A stretch of DNA of 61,566 nt from an uncultured Clostridia bacterium. Its GTDB lineage: Bacteria > Bacillota > Clostridia > Oscillospirales > Acutalibacteraceae. The DNA lies in the NCBI GenBank assembly GCA_904399395.1, contig CAJFPJ010000019.1, positions 1 to 61,566 of the forward strand, written 5' to 3'. Made by a program: the position numbers and the translations under genes. Shown piece by piece: positions 25,947 through 35,596 of the stretch (position 1 is its first letter; each line of letters opens with the position of its first letter). The notes under the pieces were generated by a model, which was not told the origin of the DNA, did no database searches, and saw only the letters and a list, made by a program, of their open reading frames with translations.

Positions 25947-26855
25947 TTAAAGTGGCTTTTTCTTGATTTTGGCCGTAGGCCTCGGATAGACCTCAGAAAG
26001 AGGCTTTACTCGCCGGATTTCCAGAAGGCTGCGTTTATCTCCTCCCGGAAGTTCATATTCCTCAGAACAGAGAATCCTCCCCCCCAGCTGGCCAATAGCA
26101 TAACGAGCTTCTTTCAGTTCCTGCCCACCGCTTGGGCCCTTCATAGCGAAAAAAGAACCTCCCATTTTTACAAACGGCATACAGTATTCTGTCAAAAGAT
26201 TCAAAGGCGCTACAGCTCTGGCTGTGGCAATATCAAACTCACATCGAAGCTCAGGATTTCTTCCGGCTTCCTCTGCCCGGGCATGAACGGTTTCTGCCTC
26301 TATCTTCAGCTCATGGCATACAGTCTCCAGAAATACGAGTCGCTTCTGAAGGCTATCCAGCAACGTAAGACGTATATCCGGGCACAAAATCTTCAGCACC
26401 AGCCCGGGAAAGCCAGCTCCAGTTCCTACATCAATCACACGCAGCCCGCTTGCATCCACTTCTTTACCGATTTTTCCAATCGTATCATTACCAGAAATAC
26501 TCTCAGTCTTTATGGAATTAACTGCCCCAGTATCTACATTACCAGCATGGGTATCACAATTCTCACGAATTTCACCAATATGCTGGAGAAGCAAGGCGCT
26601 ATCTAAAAAATGCTTCACTGCCACCTGCTTCGGTTCTGTAATTGCTGTCAAATTCATTTTTCGGTTCCATTCCAATAAAAGCTCCAAATACCTCTGCAGC
26701 TTATTTACCTGCTCCTTGCTGCAGGAAATTTGTGCCTTCTGAAAGAGATCCAGAATATAAGGCCGTATATCCTGTATATTTTCCATTGGCTCTACACCTA
26801 TATCAGTATGTGATTGAGCATACTCCAAACCGATACTTTTGTTTCTTTCCGCCAT
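25947..26855 (-). CDS. rsmG: 16S rRNA (guanine527-N7)-methyltransferase RsmG, with insertion
   Basis: The 302-residue RsmG (GidB) methylates G527 of 16S rRNA using SAM. The N-terminal helical part (EWNRKMNLTAIT, KHFLDSALLL) is followed by the Rossmann motif RVIDVGTGAGFPGLVLKI. ARAVAPLNLLTEYCMPF and MKGPSGGQELKEA complete the family. Most family members have about 210-250 residues. The excess here is an N-terminal extension of about 22 residues and an insertion of roughly 40 (about 97-136, rich in Asn, Thr, Asp and Gly) between HIGEI and the SAM motif. GAGAGGAAT before the ATG at 26855 supports the long start. Confidence 0.93.
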   Translation of the reverse strand: MAERNKSIGLEYAQSHTDIGVEPMENIQDIRPYILDLFQKAQISCSKEQVNKLQRYLELLLEWNRKMNLTAITEPKQVAVKHFLDSALLLQHIGEIRENCDTHAGNVDTGAVNSIKTESISGNDTIGKIGKEVDASGLRVIDVGTGAGFPGLVLKILCPDIRLTLLDSLQKRLVFLETVCHELKIEAETVHARAEEAGRNPELRCEFDIATARAVAPLNLLTEYCMPFVKMGGSFFAMKGPSGGQELKEARYAIGQLGGRILCSEEYELPGGDKRSLLEIRRVKPLSEVYPRPTAKIKKKPL

Positions 26856-27031
26856 TTCTATTCCTCTCTATTCATCCTACACTTTAAAATCCTACACCCG
26901 GATCCCCGTTAGCCAACACTACGCAAATATACACTTCAAGAACATCGATCCTATAGCTTTTCCCTATTGCGGCTATTTCTGCCATTTATATTTTTACTTG
27001 CGTCCCTTATCGGGTTGATCACATCTGTGCC

Positions 27032-28936
27032 TCATTGCTCCCCGCTTTGGGATGGATGCAAAGGCTCCCCCGCCTGTTTGGCCAGCCATATGAGAAGAAC
27101 GGATACATCCGCCGGGCTCACACCGCTGATACGGGAAGCCTGCCCCACATTTCCCGGACGAATACGGTTCAGCTTTTCCTGTGCTTCAGAACGAAGACCG
27201 GTAATTTCCATATAATCTATCTCTTGGGGCAGAGCTTTCTGCTCCAATCGGCGCATCTCTGCAATATCGGCCTTCTGTCTGCGAATATACCCTTCATATT
27301 TCAGTTCTATCTCTACATTTTCGAAAACAGCATCGGAATAATCGGGCCTCTCGGGATCAAAGGGTGAAAGAACCTGGTAATTTAGCTCGGGCCTTTTCAG
27401 CAAATCTGCCAACCTGACTCCCGTGGAAACAGGGGATGTTCCACGTGAAACAAGCAGTGCATTCAGCTCTTCAGAGGGGGAAAGCACCGTCTTCAGAACC
27501 CGCTCCCGCTCCTGCTTCTTTGCCGTTTCTTTTTTCTGAAAGCGTTGCCAACGCTCATCAGAAATAAGGCCTAATTCTCTGCCAATGGGTGTCAGACGCT
27601 CGTCGGCGTTATCCTGCCGGAGAACAAGCCTGTATTCACTGCGGGAAGTCATCATACGATAGGGATCCATAACTCCCTTGGTAATAAGATCATCTACCAG
27701 TGTGCCAATATAGGAACCGGCCCTATCCAAAAGCAGGGGAGCTTTTCCCTGCAGCTTCAAAGCTGCGTTTATCCCTGCCACCAAGCCCTGAGCGGCTGCC
27801 TCCTCATATCCAGAACTTCCGTTAAACTGCCCGGCGCCGTAAAGGCCTGGCAGATCGTGGAATTCAAGAGTGCTATCCATCTGGGTGGGATCCACACAGT
27901 CGTATTCAATAGCGTAAGCGGATCGCATGATCTGCACATGTTCCAACCCAGGAATGGTATGATAAAAAGCGATCTGCACATCCTCCGGCAGACTGCTGCT
28001 CATGCCCTGGAGATACATTTCTTCTGTGTTGGCACCACAGGGCTCTATAAAGAGCTGATGCCGGGGTTTATCCGAAAATCGGACAATCTTATCCTCTATA
28101 CTGGGGCAATAGCGGGGGCCTACCCCTTCAATTTTCCCGCCGTATAAAGGAGAACGATGTATATTCTCCAATATAATATGTTTAGTTTTCTCGTTCGTCC
28201 AAGATATATAGCAGGGCTCCGAATTCTCCTTAGGCGTCAATGTATCATAGGAAAAGGGAATCACGGGGTCATCTCCATCCTGCCGTTCCAAGTTTGTAAA
28301 ATCAATGCTGGAACGCAGCACCCGGGCGGGAGTTCCTGTTTTAAAGCGCCGCAGACGCAGTCCCAGTTTCCGAAGGGGCTCACTCAAAAAACCTGCAGGA
28401 AAAAGCCCATCCGGCCCGCTTTCATAGGAAACATCTCCCACATAAATACGACCAGCTAAAAAGGTTCCCGTTGCCAGGATCACTGTCCCTGCTGTATATT
28501 GAGCCTCCATTCGAGTCGTAAGACGCCATTTTCCATCGGATATACGTTCCAAATCCACAATCTCCGCCTGCTTCATTTCCAGGCCGGGCTGGAGTTCCAA
28601 AGTATGCTTCATATATTCGGAATACGCACGCCTATCGATCTGCGCCCGCAGAGAATGAACAGCCGGGCCCTTTCCTTTATTCAGCATGCGGCTCTGAAGC
28701 ATGCAGGCATCCGCCGCTCGACCCATTTCACCGCCCAGGGCATCAATTTCACGGACAAGGTGCCCTTTGGCCGTCCCGCCTATAGAGGGGTTGCAGGGGC
28801 AGTTGCCCACAGCGTCCATATTGATGGTGAATACAACTGTCCGGCAGCCAAGCCGGGCCGCCGCCAAAGCAGCTTCAATGCCCGCATGGCCTGCACCGAT
28901 TACTGCCACATCAAATTCCCCTGCAAAATATTTCAT
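27032..28936 (-). CDS. mnmG: tRNA uridine-5-carboxymethylaminomethyl modification enzyme MnmG
   Basis: A 634-residue FAD protein that, with MnmE, builds the cmnm5 group at wobble uridine 34. The FAD site is VAVIGAGHAGIEAALAAARLG (residues 10-30). PCNPSIGGTAKGHLVREIDALGG follows, then FKTGTPARV with the reactive-cysteine region upstream, and a helical C-terminal tRNA-binding domain. The coding sequence contains a consensus parS site at 27437. It lies between mnmE and rsmG as in most Firmicutes. Confidence 0.97.
   Translation of the reverse strand: MKYFAGEFDVAVIGAGHAGIEAALAAARLGCRTVVFTINMDAVGNCPCNPSIGGTAKGHLVREIDALGGEMGRAADACMLQSRMLNKGKGPAVHSLRAQIDRRAYSEYMKHTLELQPGLEMKQAEIVDLERISDGKWRLTTRMEAQYTAGTVILATGTFLAGRIYVGDVSYESGPDGLFPAGFLSEPLRKLGLRLRRFKTGTPARVLRSSIDFTNLERQDGDDPVIPFSYDTLTPKENSEPCYISWTNEKTKHIILENIHRSPLYGGKIEGVGPRYCPSIEDKIVRFSDKPRHQLFIEPCGANTEEMYLQGMSSSLPEDVQIAFYHTIPGLEHVQIMRSAYAIEYDCVDPTQMDSTLEFHDLPGLYGAGQFNGSSGYEEAAAQGLVAGINAALKLQGKAPLLLDRAGSYIGTLVDDLITKGVMDPYRMMTSRSEYRLVLRQDNADERLTPIGRELGLISDERWQRFQKKETAKKQERERVLKTVLSPSEELNALLVSRGTSPVSTGVRLADLLKRPELNYQVLSPFDPERPDYSDAVFENVEIELKYEGYIRRQKADIAEMRRLEQKALPQEIDYMEITGLRSEAQEKLNRIRPGNVGQASRISGVSPADVSVLLIWLAKQAGEPLHPSQSGEQ
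27437..27452. promoter_or_regulatory. parS: parS site 3, inside mnmG
   Basis: TGTTCCACGTGAAACA is an exact match to the Bacillus parS consensus (TGTTNCACGTGAAACA). It is embedded in mnmG coding sequence, as some Bacillus parS sites are embedded in genes. Confidence 0.93.
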
Positions 28937-29108
28937 CCTATCCGATCCCTTCCCGAAATATCAAAAGTGTCAATTTTTATCTCTTATGTTCGATCATAAA
29001 CAACTCTCTTTAAAGCCGCCGTTTCCCGACTCAGCAAAACAAGCACCAACTTTAAAGGCCAAAATTCCAATTAGAATTTTCTTCATTATATAAAAACAGA
29101 AAAACCTA

Positions 29109-30545
29109 TTATTTACCAACACAGAAATGGGCAAAAACCTGCTCTACTACCGCTTCAGAGGCTCTCTCCCCCGTCAGCTCCAATAGGGCGGAAACAGCTC
29201 CCTCTAAAGAAACCGTAACAGCATCCAGCGTCATGCCCATGCGCAGAGCCTCTAACGCCTCTTCTACCCCATCCCCGGCCCGACGGGCCGCATCTCGCTG
29301 ACGCTCGGTAAAAAGAATCCCTTCATTGGGGTCAAGAGCGCCTGTTTTCAAAAGCTCTGTTACCTCCCGGTGTAAATCCTCCAAACCGTCACCTTGTAGA
29401 GCAGATAAAATTACTATATGTTTAAAATTACTTTTAATATACGAATAGTCAATTTTCGATTCCAAATCACTTTTATTGACCACTGCTACAGACGGAATTC
29501 CTTTACAAGCCCTTACCAATTCCCTATCCTCTTCATTAAGCGCACAGGAAGAATCGAACACCGCCAGAATAAGCCCCGCAGAAGCAAGACGCTCCCTGGC
29601 TTTTTCCACTCCTATAGATTCCACCGGATCTTCCGTAAAACGCAAGCCGGCCGTATCCGCCAGACGCAGGGGAATATCCCCCAGAAGGACGGTTTCCTCC
29701 ACAATATCCCGGGTGGTTCCAGCCACATCGGTGACTATGGAACGCTCACATCCGGAAAGAAGGTTCATCAGGGTGGATTTCCCTGCATTGGGTCTTCCGG
29801 CAATAACGGTATCCACCCCTTCCCGCAGAATTTTTCCCGCGTCAAAAGAGGAAAGCAGCCTTTGTATCTCCTCATGGGCTTTCATCAGAGAAGCCTCCAG
29901 AGCATCATCCGTCACTTCTTCAATATCCTCTTCCGGGTAATCGGCCCAAGCATCCAGATGAGCTGCCAATCCCACCAAGCTTTCTCTTAAGGAGCGGATG
30001 CGTTTTTCCAAGACGCCTTCGTGGCCTGCTATAGCAGCGCGTGCAGCCCCAGCTCCTTGGGCAGAGATCAGCTCCATAACCGATTCGGCTTCCGTGAGAC
30101 CGATCTTTCCATTCAAAAAGGCACGACGGGTAAATTCCCCCGGTTCTGCGGGAGAAGCCCCTGCGGCATATACCTCTTTGAGCACGCTGCGAAGGATATA
30201 AAGCCCCCCATGGCAGGAAAGCTCTGCCACATCTTCCCCTGTAAAGCTTCTGGGCGCCCGAAAGCAGGTAGCCAGTGCTTCATCCAGTTTTTCCCCAGAG
30301 GATAGATCCCGCACCTCCCCATAAAGGACGGTGTATCCCTTCTGCTGGGATATTTTTTTCCCGCTGCGGGCAAAAAAGACTCGATCCGCAATTTCAAAAG
30401 CCTTTGGCCCGGATATGCGGATGATGCCGATCCCTCCAGGAGCCTGAGCTGTGGATATGGCCGCGATGGTCTTCCCCCGGGAAAACTCTCTTCCAAAGTT
30501 CGCCGTATTCACATTTTTTGTTTTTTCATCTGCTATCCCGGTCAT
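29109..30545 (-). CDS. mnmE: tRNA modification GTPase MnmE
   Basis: The 478-residue GTPase is the partner of MnmG in wobble uridine modification. The N-terminal formyl-THF-binding domain contains TIAAISTAQAPGGIGIIRISG and HGGLYILRSVLKEVYAAGA. The GTPase domain has P-loop GRPNAGKSTLMN, switch DVAGTTRDIVEE, DTAGLRFT and NKSD. The C-terminus FCVGK matches the conserved FCIGK with its catalytic Cys. Start 30545 is chosen for AAAGGGATGG 5-14 bases upstream; two further in-frame Met codons lie upstream. The 20-residue N-terminal extension before RGKTIAAIS is unusual but short. Confidence 0.96.
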   Translation of the reverse strand: MTGIADEKTKNVNTANFGREFSRGKTIAAISTAQAPGGIGIIRISGPKAFEIADRVFFARSGKKISQQKGYTVLYGEVRDLSSGEKLDEALATCFRAPRSFTGEDVAELSCHGGLYILRSVLKEVYAAGASPAEPGEFTRRAFLNGKIGLTEAESVMELISAQGAGAARAAIAGHEGVLEKRIRSLRESLVGLAAHLDAWADYPEEDIEEVTDDALEASLMKAHEEIQRLLSSFDAGKILREGVDTVIAGRPNAGKSTLMNLLSGCERSIVTDVAGTTRDIVEETVLLGDIPLRLADTAGLRFTEDPVESIGVEKARERLASAGLILAVFDSSCALNEEDRELVRACKGIPSVAVVNKSDLESKIDYSYIKSNFKHIVILSALQGDGLEDLHREVTELLKTGALDPNEGILFTERQRDAARRAGDGVEEALEALRMGMTLDAVTVSLEGAVSALLELTGERASEAVVEQVFAHFCVGK

Positions 30546-30712
30546 AGTATCCATCCCTTTCTGCAACATGCTTCCTGCCTTGGTTCTCGCACAATCAGAA
30601 TATGAAATAATAGGAGACCGTCAAATCCATAGGATTCTCACGGATCCGGCCGAATATCTGCTGAACCTTTCTTCCTCCCCGGCATAGAAAAGCTCTATGC
30701 ATTACGGCAAAA

Positions 30713-30739
30713 GGCGGATACCGTTCCCCGGTATCCGCC
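30713..30739 (-). terminator. jag terminator-like hairpin
   Basis: GGCGGATACC pairs with GGTATCCGCC (30713-30722 and 30730-30739); on the minus strand TTTT follows. It lies 27 bp after the jag stop and would separate jag from mnmE transcription. Confidence 0.65.
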
Positions 30740-30765
30740 GTATTGCGTATCAGCAGAGCACAGGT

Positions 30766-31668
30766 TTATTCCCCGGCCTCTTCTGTATTCTTCTTTGCCA
30801 CATCAATGCGGCCATAAAGAGCCCCCTTGATTTCCTGACGAGGTGCCGCAGGAACTGCAGCCCCAGCAGAAGACTCCTGCTTCTGGGAGAACCGCCCTTC
30901 CCCAAAGTCTCTCCGCGGGGAAGCATCCCGACGATCCCGGTTCTGGCGATAACCACCCCGGTCATACCGATCGTAACGGTCTCTGCCGCCGAAACGGTTT
31001 CTATCCCGGTCATCCCTGTATCCCCGGCGTTGAGGTCTTTCTCCCTCCACAGGACCAATCACCACATGGCGGCCCGTATCTTCGCCTTCGCTCCAGGATT
31101 TAGCCCCTTCCACAGTCTGCACAGCTGTATGAATAATCCTTCTCTCATATGGATTCATAGGCTCTAGAGAAACATTTCTCCCTGTGCGGACAGCCTTGGC
31201 TGCCATCTTTTTACCCAGAACATCCAGCGTGTCACGACGCTTTTCCCGATAATTTCCTATATCCAGGGTAATACGATAATAGGAATTTTCCACATGATTG
31301 GAAACCAGGCCGGAAAGATACTGAAGCGCATCCAGCGTCTCGCCACGGTGGCCAATTATAAAGCCGATATCATCGCCTGTAATGGTAATTACCGCACCAT
31401 TTTCTTCTTCTGCAATAGAAAATTCTACATTTCCCACACCCATATATTTCAGAATTTCGCGAAGATATTCAGCAGCTACCTGGGCGGGTTTCGTCTTCAC
31501 AAAAGCCCGGACTTTAGCGGGGCTTCCCCCGAAAAGCCCAAAGGTTTTCTTTACAGGCAGTTCCAATACTTCAAATTCCGCTTCATACGACTCTACGCCC
31601 AATTCCCGGCATGCAGCCTCTTTGGCAGCCTCCACAGTATCGCCGGTAGCGATCGCTTCCTTTATCAT
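30766..31668 (-). CDS. jag: Jag / KhpB RNA-binding protein
   Basis: The 300-residue product combines an N-terminal Jag_N domain (EAAKEAACRELGVESYEAEFEVLE, KKTFGLFGGSPAKVRAF), a KH domain with IIGHRGETL (about 108-116) and an R3H domain (about 150-210; PMNPYERRIIHTAVQ). An Arg/Asp/Tyr-rich tail (YRDDRDRNRFGGRDRYDRYDR) follows. Jag binds RNA together with KhpA and affects cell elongation and division. The basic-acidic repeat tail of about 60 residues is longer than in Bacillus. It starts ATG with GAGGAGGTAATC upstream and follows yidC as usual. Confidence 0.93.
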   Translation of the reverse strand: MIKEAIATGDTVEAAKEAACRELGVESYEAEFEVLELPVKKTFGLFGGSPAKVRAFVKTKPAQVAAEYLREILKYMGVGNVEFSIAEEENGAVITITGDDIGFIIGHRGETLDALQYLSGLVSNHVENSYYRITLDIGNYREKRRDTLDVLGKKMAAKAVRTGRNVSLEPMNPYERRIIHTAVQTVEGAKSWSEGEDTGRHVVIGPVEGERPQRRGYRDDRDRNRFGGRDRYDRYDRGGYRQNRDRRDASPRRDFGEGRFSQKQESSAGAAVPAAPRQEIKGALYGRIDVAKKNTEEAGE

Positions 31669-31750
31669 AGCGGATTACCTCCTCGTTTTCGAATCCTCCC
31701 TGCCTTTTCAGGCAGAGACCGTTCCTGTTTACCTTTTTAGGATCTGGTAT

Positions 31751-32836
31751 TTATTTTTTGCTTCCTAAATACTGGGAATTCTGCGAACTCTGGCCCCTAG
31801 AGCGTTTCTTTCCCTGAGAAGCTTTTTTATCTCCGTTCTTTTTGTTATCCTGTTTCTGGCCCTTTCCACTATAGAGGTACTTAGCCTCCAGCTGTTTTCT
31901 CACTTCTATCTGCTGATGGGGAGGCAATTCCTTCACACGGCCCTCCTCTTCTCTACGACGGGCCACTCTGGCGGCTTCCGCCTGAGCAGTCAGCTTCTGG
32001 GGGCTGTAGAAACGATGTGTCACAAGGGTCTGCACAAAGCTCAAGAGAGTCTGCAGCGTCCAGTAAAATCCTACGGCGGCAGGCATCGTCCACGCCAACC
32101 AGGCAGTGAAGAAGGGGAAGCCATACATCATGACTTTCATACATCCGGCCTGCTGCTGGGCACCTGGCTGCAGCTTCTGCATGGCGAAATTAGCGCCCAA
32201 AGAAGTCACAAGGCACAGCACGGGAATCAACCACAACATAGAGGAAAAAGGCGATGTGCTGGGCGTGGCCAAAAGATCCAAACCCAGAAATTTAAAGCCA
32301 GTGCTGAAAGACTGAATTCTATCCAGTTCCTCAGGCTGGAACATGGTCAGATACCCTTTCAGGGAATCAAAATGCTTGATGATCTCCATTTCACCATAGC
32401 CGCTGGTAAAAGTAGTTCCTATACCAGGGATCTGTTGAAGCATCTGGGTTGCCTCCGTCACCCGGTCAGCGGCAATATGCAGAGCATTGCGCAGAGGATA
32501 GAGTACAGAATAATACAAACCAAACATAATGGGAAAAGGAATCAGCATGGGTAGGCAGCCGCCCGTCATGCTTACGCCTTCCTTTTCATACAGCTTCTGA
32601 GTCTCCATCTGCAGTTTCATGCGGTCATTCGCATAAATCTTCTGCAGTTCCTTGACCTTCTTCTGCACCTTCGTCTGAGAAGCCATGGATTTCTGCTGCT
32701 TTACTGAAAAGGGGAACATGAGGATCTTTATAATCAGAGTAAACAGCAGAATTGCTATGCCGTAATTAGGCACAATCTCATAAATAAACCACAGCAGATA
32801 CCCCAGTATACTGCCAAACCAGTTAAAAATGTCCAT
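31751..32836 (-). CDS. yidC: Membrane protein insertase YidC
   Basis: A 361-residue YidC/Oxa1/SpoIIIJ protein with five predicted membrane segments. The first is near 18-40 (NYGIAILLFTLIIKILMFPFSVKQQ), then a cytoplasmic hairpin (QTKVQKKVKELQKIYANDRMK), GGCLPMLIPFPIMFGLYYSV, and paired segments near 200-290. The conserved Arg of the groove is replaced by Lys in the first-segment motif (IIKILMFPFS). The tail is Lys/Gln/Ser-rich. Start 32836 follows GAGGAG 7 bases upstream. Lack of a lipobox is typical of many clostridial YidC proteins. Confidence 0.94.
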   Translation of the reverse strand: MDIFNWFGSILGYLLWFIYEIVPNYGIAILLFTLIIKILMFPFSVKQQKSMASQTKVQKKVKELQKIYANDRMKLQMETQKLYEKEGVSMTGGCLPMLIPFPIMFGLYYSVLYPLRNALHIAADRVTEATQMLQQIPGIGTTFTSGYGEMEIIKHFDSLKGYLTMFQPEELDRIQSFSTGFKFLGLDLLATPSTSPFSSMLWLIPVLCLVTSLGANFAMQKLQPGAQQQAGCMKVMMYGFPFFTAWLAWTMPAAVGFYWTLQTLLSFVQTLVTHRFYSPQKLTAQAEAARVARRREEEGRVKELPPHQQIEVRKQLEAKYLYSGKGQKQDNKKNGDKKASQGKKRSRGQSSQNSQYLGSKK

Positions 32837-33359
32837 ACTCAATCTCCTCTATGTTTGGTCAAAGGGAAATTGCCTCCTCCCCACCGGCTCCACTGCAGGC
32901 CTTCTGGGCTAAGATCCACCCGACAAACAAGGGCCGTCAGGCGATCCAGGTGATGGTATCCTTCCCTTCATCTATAAGGACGCTCCAATGGCGCTCTGGA
33001 TTTTCGTTCCGAAATTCCAGTTATCCACGCCAAGGGCGGCTATTTCAAAAACAATGCTGCAAAGCTGTAAAATCATTGTGCACAAGAACATACTCTTTTC
33101 AGCCATTCGGTCATGAATATCATACTTCGTGATTTGGTGCACAATACATAACTAAATTTCTGTATCCTATACACATTTCATCTGTATGCGCTTTCAGTAT
33201 GCTTTCCCATGAATCGCCAGACTTTACCAGCATGGTACATAACAATTCGGACAATCTAGCATCTGTAATTATACGTAAAGTGATTTTTAAAAAAGCATCT
33301 ACAAAATGTTTATATTAATTTTCCATTCACTCAAAATACTAAACCTGCAACGGCTCAAT
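32837..33359. other. Unusually long yidD-yidC gap
   Basis: In most Firmicutes yidC directly follows yidD, but here 520 bp without a supported gene intervene. The gap includes TTATCCACG at 33021-33029, a DnaA-box match, plus AT-rich sequence near 33240-33350. A minus-strand yidC promoter is expected but I cannot identify it. Confidence 0.55.
33021..33029 (+). promoter_or_regulatory. DnaA box-like sequence
   Basis: TTATCCACG differs from the canonical TTATCCACA only at the last base, a substitution DnaA tolerates. It is isolated and lies 2.6 kb from dnaA, so it may be chance or a titration site. Confidence 0.4.
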
Positions 33360-33755
33360 TCAAAATATTTCCGGCCCATCCTGGCTTTCCCCGCCAGGAC
33401 CCTTTTTCTTCTTTTCAGGGACAGGATCATATCCTCCGCTGCTGAAAGGATTACATCGCAGAATGCGCCACAAAGCCAGCGCCCCTCCTTTTAAAGCTCC
33501 AAACCGGCGGATAGCTTCCAGCGCGTAATTGGAGCAGGTGGGAATATATTTGCAGCAGGGTTTTTTCAAAGGAGATATGCCCTTCTGATAAAAACGGATC
33601 AGCCGGATGAGAATTCCCCCCGGGCTCCAACTCAGTTTCACTCTTTCAGAATCGGAAACTTTCCTATTCACCGGCGGCATATCAGCATCTGAGTGGTTTT
33701 CGGAATGTGGAGCAATGGAGGTATCCGACGGCTTTTTTGAAAGACGACCGCTCAC
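33360..33755 (-). CDS. yidD: Membrane protein insertion efficiency factor YidD
   Basis: The 131-residue protein has the YidD core from about residue 47: [65 protein letters not shown], with the three conserved cysteines. The N-terminal 45 residues are an unusual polar extension and the true start could be internal. A GTG start overlaps the rnpA stop as GTGA (33752-33755), implying coupled translation. Confidence 0.93.
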   Translation of the reverse strand: MSGRLSKKPSDTSIAPHSENHSDADMPPVNRKVSDSERVKLSWSPGGILIRLIRFYQKGISPLKKPCCKYIPTCSNYALEAIRRFGALKGGALALWRILRCNPFSSGGYDPVPEKKKKGPGGESQDGPEIF

Positions 33756-34087
33756 TGAAAGACCCCCGCATCCCGCAGCTGCTTTTCCATTGACTTAAAA
33801 AGGTCGGTGCTCTTTACGAAAGGCGTTTTTCCTCTGGCAACAAATACAAAATCATACCCCGGCTTCACCCTACAAGCGCACATGCGGAAGGCTTCCCGGA
33901 TAACCCGGCGCGAGCGGCTCCGTTTCACCGCGTTTCCAACCTTTTTGCTGGTAGTAATCCCCACCCGGAGAGAACCGGTGCGGTTACGCATCACATAAGT
34001 GACTAAAGCTGGGGACACATACGACTTTCCCCTGGCGTACATACGCCGGAAATCCCTGTTTTCTTTTATAGGAAGAAACAAATCCAT
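33752..34087 (-). CDS. rnpA: Ribonuclease P protein component
   Basis: The 111-residue basic protein is a subunit of RNase P, which matures tRNA 5' ends. It contains [47 protein letters not shown] (the RNR motif) and [10 protein letters not shown]. The start at 34087 (MDLFLP) has GAGGG 8 bases upstream; an ORF extension upstream is not used. Gene order rpmH-rnpA-yidD is conserved. Confidence 0.95.
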   Translation of the reverse strand: MDLFLPIKENRDFRRMYARGKSYVSPALVTYVMRNRTGSLRVGITTSKKVGNAVKRSRSRRVIREAFRMCACRVKPGYDFVFVARGKTPFVKSTDLFKSMEKQLRDAGVFQ

Positions 34088-34260
34088 AGATTCCCTCGTG
34101 TTTCTGCATGTACAAAGAAAGGCCACTCAAACGGTGGCCCTTTTGCTCTGCGCGCCGGTGCTTCCGCTGCGGCGCAGCCGGCGGCCGGCAAGCCGGCCGG
34201 CTCTGGTTTCAGAATATGCAGGATATACATCTATCCTGTGGTGCAGCTAACCCTATAAGC

Positions 34261-34395
34261 TTAGTAGCTCAAACGGGCTCTACCCTTGGCACGGCGGCGA
34301 GCCAGCACCTTGCGGCCATTGCTGGTAGACATTCTCTTTCTGAAGCCATGCTCCTTCTTTCTGTGGAGCTTCTTGGGCTGATAGGTTCTCAGCAT
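34261..34395 (-). CDS. rpmH: 50S ribosomal protein L34
   Basis: The minus strand encodes 44 residues, [18 protein letters not shown] through [13 protein letters not shown], a full match to bacterial L34. AGGAGGG lies before the ATG. It is the first gene of the leftward ribosomal/RNase P operon, 1.2 kb from divergent dnaA. Confidence 0.96.
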   Translation of the reverse strand: MLRTYQPKKLHRKKEHGFRKRMSTSNGRKVLARRRAKGRARLSY

Positions 34396-34691
34396 GTGAA
34401 AAACCCTCCTTTCAGGCTATACGCACTAAAACTCTTAAACTGCAGGTGCCCCGGATATCCCATTCCCATAGATTCATCCAGACACCCAAGGCTTTCCAGA
34501 GCCCGGAACCCGATAGGATTCATACCTATTGGAAATTTCCCAGTTTCCTTCTACGGTATTCCGTATCAACAGGCTTCCCTGCTTTTTGATCACATGGCTT
34601 GTACAAATCAGATTTTTCTTTACAGAAAAATTGAAGCAAGAAATAAAATTGCAAAACAAAAAGCGGCAGGGCATAAGCCTTGCACCTTAGC

Positions 34692-34720
34692 ATTATAATG
34701 AAAAATGCCCTTTCTGTCAA
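34692..34720 (-). promoter_or_regulatory. Consensus promoter of rpmH-rnpA
   Basis: Minus-strand -35 TTGACA (34715-34720), 17-bp spacer and -10 TATAAT (34692-34697). The leader to rpmH would be about 290 bases. Confidence 0.88.
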
Positions 34721-35175
34721 CTGCTGTCCGTCACTATTTTTCTGAAAAATCTCCTACAGAATGGGGGTTTCTATTCCGCATATTCGCGAAAGAGTCCCGG
34801 CTACTTCAAAAGTTCTTTCCAAATAGTACATAAAATGAAAACTGCATGAAAGACACAAGCTAAAGGCAAAGTAAAGACAAAACGAGAAGAAAAAACAGAA
34901 AACAAAACAGAGAATCCCTTTTTGAAAAAAACTGCATAACATCACAGATAACACAGATATATACTCTAATAAATTATACATTATTAAAAATTAAAGAAAA
35001 GGCATAAACAACATACTGTAAAAGGGACAACTACAGCCGCGTAAATAAGAGCCGATAGATGGGGGATATTGCATGTTGAGAAAACATCGGGCTATATATT
35101 CAGGAATACGTCAAAACGCACAGGAATTTCCTATCTTTTCCTCCCGTTTTTCCCTCATAAGTTGACGGAAGTTGA
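34721..35175. other. AT-rich rpmH-dnaA intergenic region (candidate origin segment)
   Basis: There is no gene here. The stretch around 34840-35010 is very AT-rich (A-tracts such as AAGAAAAAACAGAAAACAAA, and AATAAATTATACATTATTAA) and lies where coding strands diverge. It could serve as a DNA-unwinding element, but I find no cluster of good DnaA boxes here. Confidence 0.45.
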
Positions 35176-35204
35176 TTGAAGTAGATAGAATTTTATGCTA
35201 TACT
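35176..35204 (+). promoter_or_regulatory. Probable dnaA promoter
   Basis: -35 TTGAAG (35176-35181), 17-bp spacer and extended -10 TGC-TATACT (35199-35204). The transcript would carry a leader of about 385 bases before dnaA. Confidence 0.7.
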
Positions 35205-35596
35205 CAATCTGTATATACATGTTTTTTCGGGAAATTCTCTGTTTTTTTCGGGTATTCCCCTTTATTTGGTTTGCTGTTTTTCAGCGGAGAAAATTTTTAG
35301 AAGACCGGAGCTGTATTTCTTTGCCACTTCTGCACGTTTGTACGCATGTAGGCAGAATCTGTGGCGAAACGCGTATTTTGTGTATGGCATTTATGTAGCT
35401 GGTATTGCAATGCAGATACTGCATTTCTATAGGAATAGGGTATGGATTATACATTAATAGAAGGCTGGTTCCCAGGTAAGCGGTTCTGCCCGCCCGGCGA
35501 AGGCAGCAGGAGCTGTATGGGGTTACATCTGCCTATCTATCATAGGAAGAGTATCTGCGTGCTTGTAAGTTTAGTAAGGAAAGGGAAAGTCGAAGT

